The notes beneath the pieces were generated by a model, which was not told where the DNA came from, made no database searches, and saw only the letters and a program-made list of their open reading frames with translations. From Acetobacter oryzifermentans (GTDB lineage Bacteria; Pseudomonadota; Alphaproteobacteria; Acetobacterales; Acetobacteraceae), in the NCBI RefSeq assembly GCF_001628715.1, contig NZ_CP011120.1:186001-250000 (forward strand): a DNA stretch of 64,000 bases, given 5' to 3'. How positions within the stretch are numbered: the first letter of the stretch is position 1; each line of letters opens with the position of its first letter. The position numbers and the translations under genes were made by a program. This document shows, one piece after another, positions 54,138 through 63,510 of the stretch.

Positions 54138-54761
54138 TTAGTTGGCCGCTGTGTGGTGGCTTAACTGGCGCTGCAATGCATCCAGAAGGGCACCTACGTT
54201 ACCGCCATTACGTGCGATGTAGGAGGAATAGTCATTCCGCTGCGTTAGGCGCAGGCTTGCACCTTCACCAATTACGTCCACCACTTTGGGGCTGCCAGAG
54301 GCTTCGCTAACAATCCACTGCATGGCGGCCGCAGGCTGTTGTGGGCGCATCAGCGTGCTGTCCACGGCGTATTCATCTGGGCCAGAGCTGGTTACATTCC
54401 CCAGCGTAAAGTTTACGCCACGGTATTCACCCAGCTTGTCCGTAATGGCGTTCACCAGAACCTGATGGAACAGGCCCAGATAACGCTGTTGCTGGTCTGG
54501 TGAGGCTGTTTTCCAGTAACGGCCCAGGCAGTAGCGGCCGATTCCATCAATATCGACGTTTTTCTGCACCAGCGGCAGAACTTTCTCTTTCTTTTCGCTC
54601 AGCGGAATAGGGCTGTTGACGATAGCGACAAGCTGGTTGCCAAATACCTGAATAAATTGTTTTGCGTTTTCCGCAGCACGAGCGGGAGCGGAAAAAAGGC
54701 CACCAGCGCAAAGCAGGGCAAAGGCACCCAGAATAACACGGCGGCTTGAAAGAAATTTCAT
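54138..54761 (-). CDS. MlaC/Ttg2D-like lipid-binding protein (HpnM type)
   Basis: 207 residues with a signal peptide (RRVILGAFALLCAGGLFSAPARA) and the MlaC fold (AKQFIQVFGNQLVAIVNSP, then DIDGIGRYCLGRYWKTASPDQQQRY). MlaC shuttles phospholipids across the periplasm; hopanoid-associated versions are called HpnM. It follows the mlaA-like gene by 27 bases, so the pair is probably an operon. Confidence 0.9.
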   Translation of the reverse strand: MKFLSSRRVILGAFALLCAGGLFSAPARAAENAKQFIQVFGNQLVAIVNSPIPLSEKKEKVLPLVQKNVDIDGIGRYCLGRYWKTASPDQQQRYLGLFHQVLVNAITDKLGEYRGVNFTLGNVTSSGPDEYAVDSTLMRPQQPAAAMQWIVSEASGSPKVVDVIGEGASLRLTQRNDYSSYIARNGGNVGALLDALQRQLSHHTAAN

Positions 54762-54788
54762 GTCTGTGTACCCTTTTGGCTGTTTTTC

Positions 54789-55637
54789 TTAATGGTACCA
54801 GTCTGGCACGGTCGCGCGGTTATCATTCTTGATGGCTTCAGCCTGCGCCCGACGCTGCTGCTGATAGGCGCTACGAATCGTAGCATAAGGATCCAGCGCG
54901 TCACGCTCCAACGCGTCTAGTTCATCCAAATGCTCAGAACGGGCATGCACAACCCCAAACAGGTTATAAGCCCAGTTAAAGCTAACCAACCCGTACCCGC
55001 GTGGCACATAGTCCCATGGGGAAAGGCCTTGGTCAATGGCGTAGCCAATACCATCACGGATAGAAGATGGCCCCATTGGCAGGAACAGATATGGCCCCGC
55101 AGGAATGCCCCAGTTAGCCAGTGTCATACCGGCATCGTTATCATGGTGCGGGAATCCGGCCATTTTGGCCACGTCAATCAAACCGCCCAAGCCCACTGTC
55201 ATGTTCACGCACCAGCGCACAAACATATCACCTGCGCGGCGTGGCTTGCCTGCCCCCACATCGTTAAAGAAAACGGAGGGTTCGTTCATGGTTCTGACAA
55301 GGTTGCCCAATGAATTACGTACCGGGCGTGGCACGGCCCACACGTAAGCTTTGGCCATGGGGCGCAGGCCCCATTTATCGAACTTCATGGTTAAGTTGAA
55401 CATCTTGCGGTTCAACGGTTCGTAGGGGTCGTTCGCCGCCTTGTATTCAGCCAGAGCATCCGGGTCTTTGGGTACGGGTGCCTTAATAGCACTGCATCCT
55501 GCCGTACCCAGCAAAGTGGCGGCCAGGCAGAATGTGCCCAAACGAAAACGGCGCTGTGCCGAGGAACCTTCCCGCGTCTGACTTTTTTTTGCCTGCGCGC
55601 GAGGGCGGAGCCTTGAGCCGTTCCGTCCTGAAATCAT
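54789..55637 (-). CDS. mlaA: MlaA/VacJ-like outer membrane lipoprotein
   Basis: About 282 residues from ATG 55637 (AGGTGG five bases upstream); the longer frame starts with TTG and is less likely. A lipoprotein signal ends in the lipobox LLGTAGC. The MlaA domain shows NDPYEPLNRKMFNLTMKFDKW, PSVFFNDVGAGKPR and NWGIPAGPYLFLPMGPSSIRDG. With MlaC it removes or moves phospholipids at the outer membrane. It precedes mlaC. Confidence 0.93.
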   Translation of the reverse strand: MISGRNGSRLRPRAQAKKSQTREGSSAQRRFRLGTFCLAATLLGTAGCSAIKAPVPKDPDALAEYKAANDPYEPLNRKMFNLTMKFDKWGLRPMAKAYVWAVPRPVRNSLGNLVRTMNEPSVFFNDVGAGKPRRAGDMFVRWCVNMTVGLGGLIDVAKMAGFPHHDNDAGMTLANWGIPAGPYLFLPMGPSSIRDGIGYAIDQGLSPWDYVPRGYGLVSFNWAYNLFGVVHARSEHLDELDALERDALDPYATIRSAYQQQRRAQAEAIKNDNRATVPDWYH

Positions 55638-55881
55638 TGCCACCTTTACCTTTGCTCTGTGACGACCGTCTGGCCCATGCTGAATGCAGGCCAATTGCTG
55701 TCGCTTTCTCTACCACGAGAAACCAGCGGCGCAATGGCAGGGCTTACTTGCATAACAAACAGGGGCGTAAAATAGACCTGTGTGTGCGATCTTTGACAGG
55801 AGAGTGAGAGATTTTTGTGCAATCTGTTGCCAGAAAGTCGCACTTCCTATCTTGCTTCAAAAAGAAAAGAGAATCCTGAAA

Positions 55882-56709
55882 TCAGAGGCCACGATCCCGC
55901 TTGATGATATCCCACGCAGCGTTAATGCGTGAAATTTTGACGGATGCGGCTTCAATTTCAACGGCGCTTGCATTGCGGGCCAACAGAATATCCGGGTGGT
56001 ACTGCCGCACCAGTTTCTTCCACAAGGCACGCAGTTCTTCATTTGAAAGATCTGGCGAGGCACCCATAACAGTATAGGCATCATCTTCGGCCATGGCTGG
56101 GGTGGAACGCCCGTGGGCTGCACGTTCCCACGCGCCACGGCTTAAACCAAACAGGGCATGTACCCGTTTGAGAAAACGCTCTTCTTCAGGAGCCAAGGGT
56201 TCATCCGCAGCCAGATCGGCGCGCGCAATGGTAAACAGAATTCCCATCAGGTCTTCCAACGGGCGTTTATCTGTTGCGTAAACTTGCCCCAGTTCACGCG
56301 CGAAGGCTTCGTAATCATCCGTGCGTTGGCGTGCCATATCAAACAGGCGTCCAACTTCACGCATGTTTTCATCTGGCACGCGAAAACGAGATTTAAAGGC
56401 GTTGATTTCTCGCCGGTTAACGGGCGCATCACACTTAGCCAGTTTGGCGCTAAGGATAACGCAGGAAAGCCCGTAAAGCTGTTCCTTCTTGCCAAGGGCC
56501 GCAGCCAGTTTGGCAGCCACAAAGGTAGCAGCCCCGTTAGGGTCTGGCCTTGCGCGCGCAGCCCATTTATCGCTCCAGCCACCTGTTGGAGGCTGGAGAA
56601 TCGCACCTGTATCTGCTGCGTGGCCGAGTGCTGTGCCAACCGCTGCGCCAACCGGCCCGCCTACGGCAAAACCGGCTACGCCACCAAAAATTTTACCCCA
56701 GATCGCCAT
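55882..56709 (-). CDS. DjlA-like co-chaperone (TerB + J domain)
   Basis: 275 residues. An N-terminal hydrophobic glycine-rich anchor (KIFGGVAGFAVGGPVGAAVG), a central TerB-like helical domain (about 60-180), and a C-terminal J domain with the HPD motif (LVRQYHPDILLARNA) that activates DnaK. This is the DjlA layout; J-domain Hsp70 partners of this type help at the inner membrane. Confidence 0.9.
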   Translation of the reverse strand: MAIWGKIFGGVAGFAVGGPVGAAVGTALGHAADTGAILQPPTGGWSDKWAARARPDPNGAATFVAAKLAAALGKKEQLYGLSCVILSAKLAKCDAPVNRREINAFKSRFRVPDENMREVGRLFDMARQRTDDYEAFARELGQVYATDKRPLEDLMGILFTIARADLAADEPLAPEEERFLKRVHALFGLSRGAWERAAHGRSTPAMAEDDAYTVMGASPDLSNEELRALWKKLVRQYHPDILLARNASAVEIEAASVKISRINAAWDIIKRDRGL

Positions 56710-56788
56710 AGCAATAGTTTATCACGTTCTGGCAGCCTGCCCAAACATCCCTGATGCTTTAAGCGGACACAGCAGTTCTGCGTTGCTT

Positions 56789-57034
56789 TCAGGCAGAGGG
56801 AATTGCATGAGTGGTAAGCTGCTGTTTCAGCCATTCCAGTGCATAAACCCGTAAGGCAGAGGCTAGTGATTGCTCGGGTGAGCGTGCGGCATCCACTTTG
56901 GTAACCATCTGCGGCAGTGTTTGTGCCTGTTGGTTGGCTATATCTTCCAGCACATCCCAAAAGGTGGGTTCTAACGCCACGCTGGTATCATGGCCTGCCA
57001 GAATCAGGCTGCGTTTGCGTAAATGGCGGCTCAA
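56789..57034 (-). CDS. Ribbon-helix-helix domain protein (RHH_4 type)
   Basis: About 81 residues from TTG 57034, which sits in a TTGA overlap with the queG stop and has GGGAG seven bases before it. The RHH_4-type pattern is HLRKRSLILAGHDTSVALEP, then FWDVLEDIANQQ. These alphaproteobacterial proteins resemble transcription regulators. An ATG at 57067 lies within queG. It is co-translated with queG. Confidence 0.8.
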   Translation of the reverse strand: MSRHLRKRSLILAGHDTSVALEPTFWDVLEDIANQQAQTLPQMVTKVDAARSPEQSLASALRVYALEWLKQQLTTHAIPSA

Positions 57035-58131
57035 GCTGCATCTCCCGTCAGGCGCTGCGTGGCCCAATCTGCTGCTTCCGCCACAACCGCATCTGGGTCT
57101 TGCCGCAATGCTTGTGCATAAGGCAGCAAATCCGGATGGCCAGAATTGCCAATGGCTATCAGCACGTTGCGGATGAACCGGTTGCGTCCGATACGTTTGA
57201 TAGGAGAGCCAGAAAACATGGCACGGAAAGCCGCATCATCCAGTTGGCTGAGTGTGGCCAGTTCTGGTGCTATCAAATCTGGCCTTGGTTGCAGCTTGAT
57301 GTGGCGAGATATCTGGGCAAAGCGGTTCCACGGGCATACGGCCAAGCAATCATCGCAACCATAAATATGTGTGCCAATGGCTTTGCGGAGTGGCAGTGGA
57401 ATAGGCCCTGCATGTTCAATGGTCAGGTAGGAAATGCACTTGCGTGCATCCATTTGATAAGGGGCCGGAAAAGCCTGCGTAGGGCATGCGTTCAGGCAAC
57501 GGGTGCAGCTTCCACAACTGCCCCCAGAATGGGCAGAGGCTGGAAGTTCCAGCGTTGTGTAGATTTCGCCCAGAAAGAGCCAGCTTCCGTGCTGGCGAGA
57601 CACCAGATTGGTGTGCTTGCCTTGCCAGCCTAGCCCGGCCTGTGTGGCCAGAGGTTTTTCCGCCACCGGGGCTGTATCAACAAACACTTTCACATCTGGG
57701 GCTGTATCCAGCACCATGCGGGCTTCGCGCACGATAAACTGGGCCAGATGCTTTAGCATACCCTTAACAACATCGTGATAATCACGGTGGCGTGCATACA
57801 CGGAAATATTTCCGCATGTGCGATTGTGGAGTGTGCTTAGCGGATTCTCTGCCGGTGTGTAGTTCAGGCCTAACGCAATAACGCTGCGGGCTTCTGGCCA
57901 TAAGGCCGTGGGTTGGCTGCGCTGTTCCGTGCGGTCTGCCAACCAACCCATTTCACCATGATACCCTTCGGCTAAAAAATCTTTCAGCCGTGCGCGCACT
58001 TCTGGCCCCAGATGGGCGGGACAGAAGCCTATGGCATCAAACCCAAGTTCCAGCGCCTTTATGCGTATTTTTTCCGCCAGTCTTGCTGCTGGTGCAACAG
58101 GTTGTAGCGCAGGCGCGGAAGGGGTGATCAT
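57031..58131 (-). CDS. queG: Epoxyqueuosine reductase QueG
   Basis: 366-residue iron-sulphur, cobalamin-dependent enzyme that reduces epoxyqueuosine to queuosine in tRNA. Two 4Fe-4S motifs, CGSCTRCLNACP and CDDCLAVCP, are present (about residues 186 and 235), along with the C-terminal HEAT-like repeat. It is downstream of queA and tgt in the same direction, completing a queuosine operon. Confidence 0.95.
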   Translation of the reverse strand: MITPSAPALQPVAPAARLAEKIRIKALELGFDAIGFCPAHLGPEVRARLKDFLAEGYHGEMGWLADRTEQRSQPTALWPEARSVIALGLNYTPAENPLSTLHNRTCGNISVYARHRDYHDVVKGMLKHLAQFIVREARMVLDTAPDVKVFVDTAPVAEKPLATQAGLGWQGKHTNLVSRQHGSWLFLGEIYTTLELPASAHSGGSCGSCTRCLNACPTQAFPAPYQMDARKCISYLTIEHAGPIPLPLRKAIGTHIYGCDDCLAVCPWNRFAQISRHIKLQPRPDLIAPELATLSQLDDAAFRAMFSGSPIKRIGRNRFIRNVLIAIGNSGHPDLLPYAQALRQDPDAVVAEAADWATQRLTGDAA

Positions 58132-58143
58132 AGAAAGACTTAT

Positions 58144-59304
58144 TCAGGGAACAGGTGGAATAGCGGGTTGCGGCATTTCATCTTCCGTCCAATCCTCTGC
58201 TGCCCATTCTGCACGTAAAGCGGTGGCCAGTGCATCCAGCCGTTTTTCAACAATAGCCTGCCGAATCTGGCGCATCAGGCGCTGATAATAGGCAATATTA
58301 TGCCATGTTAGCAGCATGGGGCCGAGTATTTCATTGGCGCGGAACAAATGGTGCAGATAAGCGCGGCTATGGCGTGAACATGCCAGACAGTCACAGTGTG
58401 GAGAAATAGGGCGTGCATCTGTGGCATGGCGGGCATTACGCAGGTTTAGCGTGCCGCGCTCGGTATAGGCGCGGGCAGTGCGGCCTGCGCGGGTAGGCAT
58501 CACGCAGTCAAACATATCCACGCCACGTTGCACGCTGCCAAGCAGATCATCGGGGGTTCCTACGCCCATAAGGTAACGTGGTTTGTCCTGCGGCATGATG
58601 GGGGTGGTGGTGTCCAGCGTGGCGAACATGAGTTCTTGCCCTTCGCCTACCGCTAGGCCACCAATGGCGTAGCCTTCGAACCCGATATCGGTGAGCGCTT
58701 TTACGCTTTCCGCTCGTAGATCCGCTTCTGTACCACCTTGTACAATACCGAACTGACCATACCCTTCACGCTGTACATAGGCTTGGCGGGAGCGTGCAGC
58801 CCAGCGCATGGAAAGCCGCATGGAAGCTGCAATGGCTTCTGGCGGTGCGGGCAGGGCGGGGCATTCATCAAAACACATGGTGATGGTGGCATCCAGTGCG
58901 TGCTGGATGTCTGTTGAACTTTCCGGCGTGAGCCGATGTTCAGAACCATCGATGTGAGAGCGGAAGGTGACGCCATCCTGATCCAGCCGCCGCAGCGCAC
59001 CCAAGGACATCACCTGAAATCCCCCGGAATCTGTTAGAATCGGGCCGGACCAATCCATGAATTTATGGAGCCCACCCAAAGCGCGTATGCGTTCTGCCCC
59101 TGGCCGCAACATGAGGTGATAGGTGTTGCCCAGAACAATGCCTGCACCTGTAGAGCGCACGGCATCCATAGTCATGGCCTTTACCGTGCCCACTGTGCCA
59201 ACCGGCATGAAGGTAGGGGTGGCTACAGGGCCGTGGGCTGTGTGCAGCATACCAGCACGGGCAGCGCCATCTGTGCTTTCACACGTCCAGTTAAAGCGGG
59301 TCAT
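58144..59304 (-). CDS. tgt: Queuine tRNA-ribosyltransferase
   Basis: 386 residues. Catalytic Asp in [13 protein letters not shown], the [20 protein letters not shown] loop with the second Asp, and the zinc site ([16 protein letters not shown]). It exchanges guanine 34 for preQ1 in tRNAs with GUN anticodons, such as the tRNA-Asp(GTC) of this window. ATG 59304 is one base after the queA stop; a longer upstream frame overlaps queA and is rejected. Confidence 0.96.
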   Translation of the reverse strand: MTRFNWTCESTDGAARAGMLHTAHGPVATPTFMPVGTVGTVKAMTMDAVRSTGAGIVLGNTYHLMLRPGAERIRALGGLHKFMDWSGPILTDSGGFQVMSLGALRRLDQDGVTFRSHIDGSEHRLTPESSTDIQHALDATITMCFDECPALPAPPEAIAASMRLSMRWAARSRQAYVQREGYGQFGIVQGGTEADLRAESVKALTDIGFEGYAIGGLAVGEGQELMFATLDTTTPIMPQDKPRYLMGVGTPDDLLGSVQRGVDMFDCVMPTRAGRTARAYTERGTLNLRNARHATDARPISPHCDCLACSRHSRAYLHHLFRANEILGPMLLTWHNIAYYQRLMRQIRQAIVEKRLDALATALRAEWAAEDWTEDEMPQPAIPPVP

Positions 59305-59305
59305 T

Positions 59306-60382
59306 TTACTGTTCCGAGGTGGGGGCGTGGATGGAATGGGCGCAGCGCAGCAGGCAGGCATCGCCGTAGGAATAAAAGCGGTAACCGCTGGCAACAGCAT
59401 GGGCATAAATCTGCCGCGCGCGTTCGACGCCCGCAAAGGCGGAAACCAACATGAACAGCGTAGAGCGTGGCAGGTGGAAGTTGGTGAGCAGCATATCCAC
59501 TGCGCGGAATTGATAGCCGGGCCGAATGAAAATGGAGGTTGTGCCATCAAATGGATGCACAATGCCGTTTTCATCGGTTGCGGTTTCCAGCAGGCGCAGG
59601 CTGGTGGTGCCAATGGCAATAATGCGCCCGCCAGCCTTACGGGTGGCGTTAATACGTTCTGCTGTTTCCGGGGTGATGATCCCGCGTTCTGAATGCATTT
59701 TGTGCTCAGAAATCTCGGCTTCCCGCACTGGCAAAAAGGTGCCAGCTCCTACATGCAAGGTGAGCGTACAGCGCTGAGCACCTGTGGCATCTACAGCTTT
59801 CAACAGGGCTGGCGTAAAATGCAGCCCAGCGGTGGGAGCAGCCACAGCACCTTTGTTACACTCAAAAATCGTGGCGTAATCGCTGGTGTCCTGCGCAGTC
59901 GGCCCTTCGGGGCGATGAATATAGGGGGGGAGTGCCAATGCACCGGCTTTTTGCAGGAATACATCAAAAGCATCCCCTTCCGCACTAAAGCGGAGCATTG
60001 CCCCCCCGCCGGGCTCTAACGCCAACACGCGTGCTATGTCCTGCACACCGGGGAATGCAATAGTGTCACCAACCTTGAGCCTGCGGGCATTGCGCACCAA
60101 CACATGCCAACTGCCATCTGGCTGAATCTGATCCAGCGTAATACCAATTTTGGCTTCTCCGCGCAGGCCATGCAACTGGGCACGAATAACGGCCGTATTG
60201 TTTGCCACCAGCAAATCTCCCCGCTTCAAAAGCGAGGGCAGATCACGGATATGCCGGTCAGCAAATATGCCAGGCTGTGTGGCATCCAGAAGGCGCGCGG
60301 CTTCTCGCGGGCGGGCGGGTTCCTGCGCGATCAGGCTTTCTGGAAGGTGAAAATCAAAATCTTCGGTGCGGTCACTGCTCAT
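59306..60382 (-). CDS. queA: S-adenosylmethionine:tRNA ribosyltransferase-isomerase QueA
   Basis: 358 residues. It builds the epoxyqueuosine ring on tRNA using the ribosyl part of SAM. Marks are [33 protein letters not shown] and [17 protein letters not shown]. It is the first gene of the queA-tgt-queG-RHH operon, with the start 170 bases from the divergent small gene. Confidence 0.96.
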   Translation of the reverse strand: MSSDRTEDFDFHLPESLIAQEPARPREAARLLDATQPGIFADRHIRDLPSLLKRGDLLVANNTAVIRAQLHGLRGEAKIGITLDQIQPDGSWHVLVRNARRLKVGDTIAFPGVQDIARVLALEPGGGAMLRFSAEGDAFDVFLQKAGALALPPYIHRPEGPTAQDTSDYATIFECNKGAVAAPTAGLHFTPALLKAVDATGAQRCTLTLHVGAGTFLPVREAEISEHKMHSERGIITPETAERINATRKAGGRIIAIGTTSLRLLETATDENGIVHPFDGTTSIFIRPGYQFRAVDMLLTNFHLPRSTLFMLVSAFAGVERARQIYAHAVASGYRFYSYGDACLLRCAHSIHAPTSEQ

Positions 60383-60551
60383 GATGGCACCGTTTACGCA
60401 ATAGGCTGGGCCAAGACCAGAGGTAAAGGTGCAGTTCTGCAGGTGGCATGCAGCCTGTGGGGGTTGAAGAGAGGAAGCTTAGGGGCCAGATTCCTTTTGC
60501 AGTCATGCCGGAGGGTATTCCGGTGAACAGATATTTAAAGGATGACAATTT

Positions 60552-60764
60552 ATGTCTTACGCTCTTTTGGATGCCGCACGTGTTGCCAAGGCCGCTGAAG
60601 TTTCTTTGGGTGTGTTGAAAACCAGTGATGAAACCACAGAAGCGCACCAGCGTAAGGTTATTATGATTGAACGGATTGAAGCTCTGGCCAAAGCAGCAGC
60701 AGAATCCAAAGCAGGCGTTACGCTGACATCCGAAGAATTCTGGTTGATCAGCCGTAACTGGTAA
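60552..60764 (+). CDS. Small conserved-looking helical protein
   Basis: 70 residues, helical and charged (TTEAHQRKVIMIERIEALAKAAAESKAG) with no membrane segment. AAAGGATG sits before the ATG, a good ribosome-binding site. The next gene begins 19 bases on, so they may be co-transcribed. I do not recognise a family. Confidence 0.65.
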   Translation: MSYALLDAARVAKAAEVSLGVLKTSDETTEAHQRKVIMIERIEALAKAAAESKAGVTLTSEEFWLISRNW

Positions 60765-60783
60765 CAGCACGGGAGCTGCTTTT

Positions 60784-61284
60784 ATGGCATTTGTTCTTAC
60801 AAGCCCTGCCTTTGTAAATGGTGATACGCTGCCACAGGCGCAGGTTTATAACGGTATGGGGCAGCACGGGCAGAATCTTTCCCCCGCGCTGGAATGGAAA
60901 AATGCCCCAGCAGGCACCAAAAGCTTTGTGGTAACGGTGTATGACCCAGATGCCCCAACCGGTTCGGGCTGGTGGCACTGGGTGGTGGCGAATATTCCCG
61001 CCACTATTACAGAACTGCCAACAGGCGCAGGTTCTGCCGGAGATAAGCTGCCCAAAGGCGCTTTACAGGTGCGTACAGATTTTGGCGTGCCCGGTTATGG
61101 TGGCGCTGCTCCGCCACCAGGGCGCGTGCACCGTTATGTTTTTACAGTTTATGCGCTGGACCTTCCTACGCTGGATGTGCAGGCAGATTCCAGCCCGGCA
61201 TTGGTTGGTTTTATGGTGAACCACCACAAGTTGGCTTCTGCCAGCCTGACGGCTTTATATGGTAGTAGTGGTTCCCGCGATTAA
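60784..61284 (+). CDS. PEBP-family protein (YbhB/YbcL-like)
   Basis: 166 residues of the phosphatidylethanolamine-binding / Raf-kinase-inhibitor-like family. The marks are NLSPALEWKNAPAGTKSFVVTVYDPDAP and WWHWVVANIPA (the DPDAP and HW anion-site residues), then GVPGYGGAAPPPGRVHRY. No signal peptide, so cytoplasmic like YbhB. Function in bacteria unclear. It ends before a 32-bp palindrome. Confidence 0.92.
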   Translation: MAFVLTSPAFVNGDTLPQAQVYNGMGQHGQNLSPALEWKNAPAGTKSFVVTVYDPDAPTGSGWWHWVVANIPATITELPTGAGSAGDKLPKGALQVRTDFGVPGYGGAAPPPGRVHRYVFTVYALDLPTLDVQADSSPALVGFMVNHHKLASASLTALYGSSGSRD

Positions 61285-61291
61285 GCGTTTC

Positions 61292-61323
61292 TTCCCTGAA
61301 CCTTTATATAAAGGTTCAGGGAA
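61292..61323. terminator. 32-bp perfect palindrome terminator
   Basis: A 32-base perfect inverted repeat centred on TATATA (arms begin TTCCCTGAACC and end GGTTCAGGGAA) between the convergent PEBP gene and the 700-residue gene. It has only short T-runs but should form a very stable stem, serving both directions. Confidence 0.8.
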
Positions 61324-61348
61324 AGAGCATGGTAATGGCTGGAATTGC

Positions 61349-63451
61349 CTAGCGCGCATAGGCTTTAAGATCGTTTAAAACATCATCCGGCGTTACAAGC
61401 CCTGTGTGTTCATGCTGCGGCATAACCAGAAGGGGTGGCCCATCATTTAAGAATCGGATGGAAAGTTGCGCCCAGCGAGAAGCCACAAAGCGGCGAAATG
61501 TCTGAGCTAATACGCAGCGATCCATGTCTGTATGATACGGGTTGCTTGGTGAGCATACTGTATTCAAGTAATCGCTCATAAAGGCGGCAATAGCGGGCAC
61601 AAGTTCGGCTTCGCCAAAATAGGCCAAAGCCGTATTCATGCTCCACGGTGCGCCATATTGTTGGTGGCCGTTGTCATCAAACTGGGTCAGATCAAAGCCA
61701 TATGTTGCATGGGCTTTCATATCTCGCAGCAGGCTGACAAAATTGGCAGGAAAATAGCCTGCGCAATCTCCTATCAAAACGGGCACCCTAAACTGGGCGG
61801 CAATATCAGGTAGGATCAGATACCGTAATGCGGGTTCCAGCATAGCGGCATCCGATTTTGTTTCACCATGCCCAAAGCTGAGTCGCAATGTTGTGGAATG
61901 TTTTTCCAACCATTCTGAAAGAGTGGAGAGAAAGGTAAGCTGATCCACAGTTGGGTTTGCAACACCAAGGCAGATCTGGATTTGGCCCGCGGAACGGTCT
62001 TCTCGGCAGGCATGGATAAGGGAAAGCACAAGCCCCGGAACCAGATCAAAATGTTGCGCTGTACAGGCAAAGGCTAAGCAGGTAGAAGGCCGTTCTTCTG
62101 GTATACTAAAGTGCCATTGCCAGTTTGCTACACCCGTTACATCCGGTATAGCGCGGCTGGCCAAGCGCCCGCATTCCTGCGTGCTTAACCATGAAAACAC
62201 CCCTTGATCATACAGAGCCGGGGCCATGTTATCCTGCAAGGCCAGTTTGCGGGCAATGGCATAATGCGTATCTGCTTCTGCCTGTAGGCCAGCCAACCAG
62301 CTTGTATGGCCCATGCCCAGTTCTTCCCACCAACTCAGACCATTTAACCGGGCTTCCGCCGTTAAAAGGCGCAAACGGCTTTCTGTATCCAGTTTCTGGA
62401 ACGCTTGTTCAAACAGGGCGCTATAGATGCGCCGGATGTCCGGGCCATTGTTGGATGAAAGGCGCATAGGCACCAAAAGCGCCTCAAATGGTGTTTCAAA
62501 AGCTGGTAGCCCCATATTGCTTAAAGCACTAGGCACCAGCAAAAGAGCACATTCTCCGGCCTGTTGCCGTGCCACTAATGGGGCGAGTAGCGTGCCTATG
62601 TCGCGATCAGGATAACGCGTGGCAAGAGACTGCTCCATTAACGTGGCGGCGGTATCGTAGTTTTTGGTGCGTAAGGCCAGAATGGCGGCCATCCATTGCA
62701 GTTCGGGGCGTGCATCATGCTGGCGCGCAATGGTTAAAAACCCGTCTGCCAGTTCCCATTGTCCAAAAAGAGCGCACAAACGCGCCAATTGTACGCATGT
62801 GGCCGTATCACGCGGAGTAACGCTTAAGCGTAAAATCTGTTCGCGCAGATCATCCAATGTGGCCCACGGTGTTGTGGTGGGGCGTAGAGTGTTTGTTTGT
62901 AAAAGATGCAGGGCATCTTCCATTAACCCAGATAGAGCGTGGGAGGGGCAGATAGTAAATGTTACCTTCTCTGGGGTGGTATCGCTCCAGAGTGTTATGG
63001 CGTCTTTTGTGCGTTCGGCCTGAAGTTGCTCTGCAGGCCATTTGCGCCCATCCAGTTGCAAATGATGCTCTGCACAGGTGGCGCGCCCAACAAAGCGTGT
63101 ACCATTATACCATTCCTGTTCCGTAAGATCGCGCAGGACGGAAAGCAGCTCTGGCGGCAAAAGCAGAAAGTGCTCCCATGTAGCGCAAAGCGGCACAACA
63201 TCGAACACATTCTGGTCTCGGCTAGAAAGATAGCCCTTGCCTGCCCGGATAGACATAAGCGGGCGGCCTGCAAAATTTTCTATAGCTTCTGCTTTGGTAA
63301 ACGTTCCACCAGGATTTAACGCCGCAGATTGCTCATCTAACGTGGCTGGAGTTGTGCCACGCATAAAGGATTGTGCAAAGGAAACAGGATGCAGCCGCAA
63401 GCCCGTATACCCCACCAGTGCGCCATGCCAGGAGAGAAGATAGAACGGCAT
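61349..63451 (-). CDS. Large orphan protein with TPR-like region
   Basis: 700 residues, not recognised. There is no clear signal peptide (MPFYLLSWHGALVGYTG). A middle region (about 200-420) has helical repeats with a TPR-like feel (CVQLARLCALFGQWELADGFLTIARQ, TLMEQSLATRYPD), followed by a region (about 450-690) rich in acidic and aromatic residues that includes YFPANFVSLLRDMKA and SNPYHTDMDR, loosely like a glycosyltransferase domain. The start ATG 63451 is the first in frame. It is monocistronic by position. Confidence 0.7.
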   Translation of the reverse strand: MPFYLLSWHGALVGYTGLRLHPVSFAQSFMRGTTPATLDEQSAALNPGGTFTKAEAIENFAGRPLMSIRAGKGYLSSRDQNVFDVVPLCATWEHFLLLPPELLSVLRDLTEQEWYNGTRFVGRATCAEHHLQLDGRKWPAEQLQAERTKDAITLWSDTTPEKVTFTICPSHALSGLMEDALHLLQTNTLRPTTTPWATLDDLREQILRLSVTPRDTATCVQLARLCALFGQWELADGFLTIARQHDARPELQWMAAILALRTKNYDTAATLMEQSLATRYPDRDIGTLLAPLVARQQAGECALLLVPSALSNMGLPAFETPFEALLVPMRLSSNNGPDIRRIYSALFEQAFQKLDTESRLRLLTAEARLNGLSWWEELGMGHTSWLAGLQAEADTHYAIARKLALQDNMAPALYDQGVFSWLSTQECGRLASRAIPDVTGVANWQWHFSIPEERPSTCLAFACTAQHFDLVPGLVLSLIHACREDRSAGQIQICLGVANPTVDQLTFLSTLSEWLEKHSTTLRLSFGHGETKSDAAMLEPALRYLILPDIAAQFRVPVLIGDCAGYFPANFVSLLRDMKAHATYGFDLTQFDDNGHQQYGAPWSMNTALAYFGEAELVPAIAAFMSDYLNTVCSPSNPYHTDMDRCVLAQTFRRFVASRWAQLSIRFLNDGPPLLVMPQHEHTGLVTPDDVLNDLKAYAR

Positions 63452-63510
63452 GGGCTGATCCTATAAAACGATCGGGTAAGTGGGAATAATACAGGAAAAT
63501 TGCACGGCTT

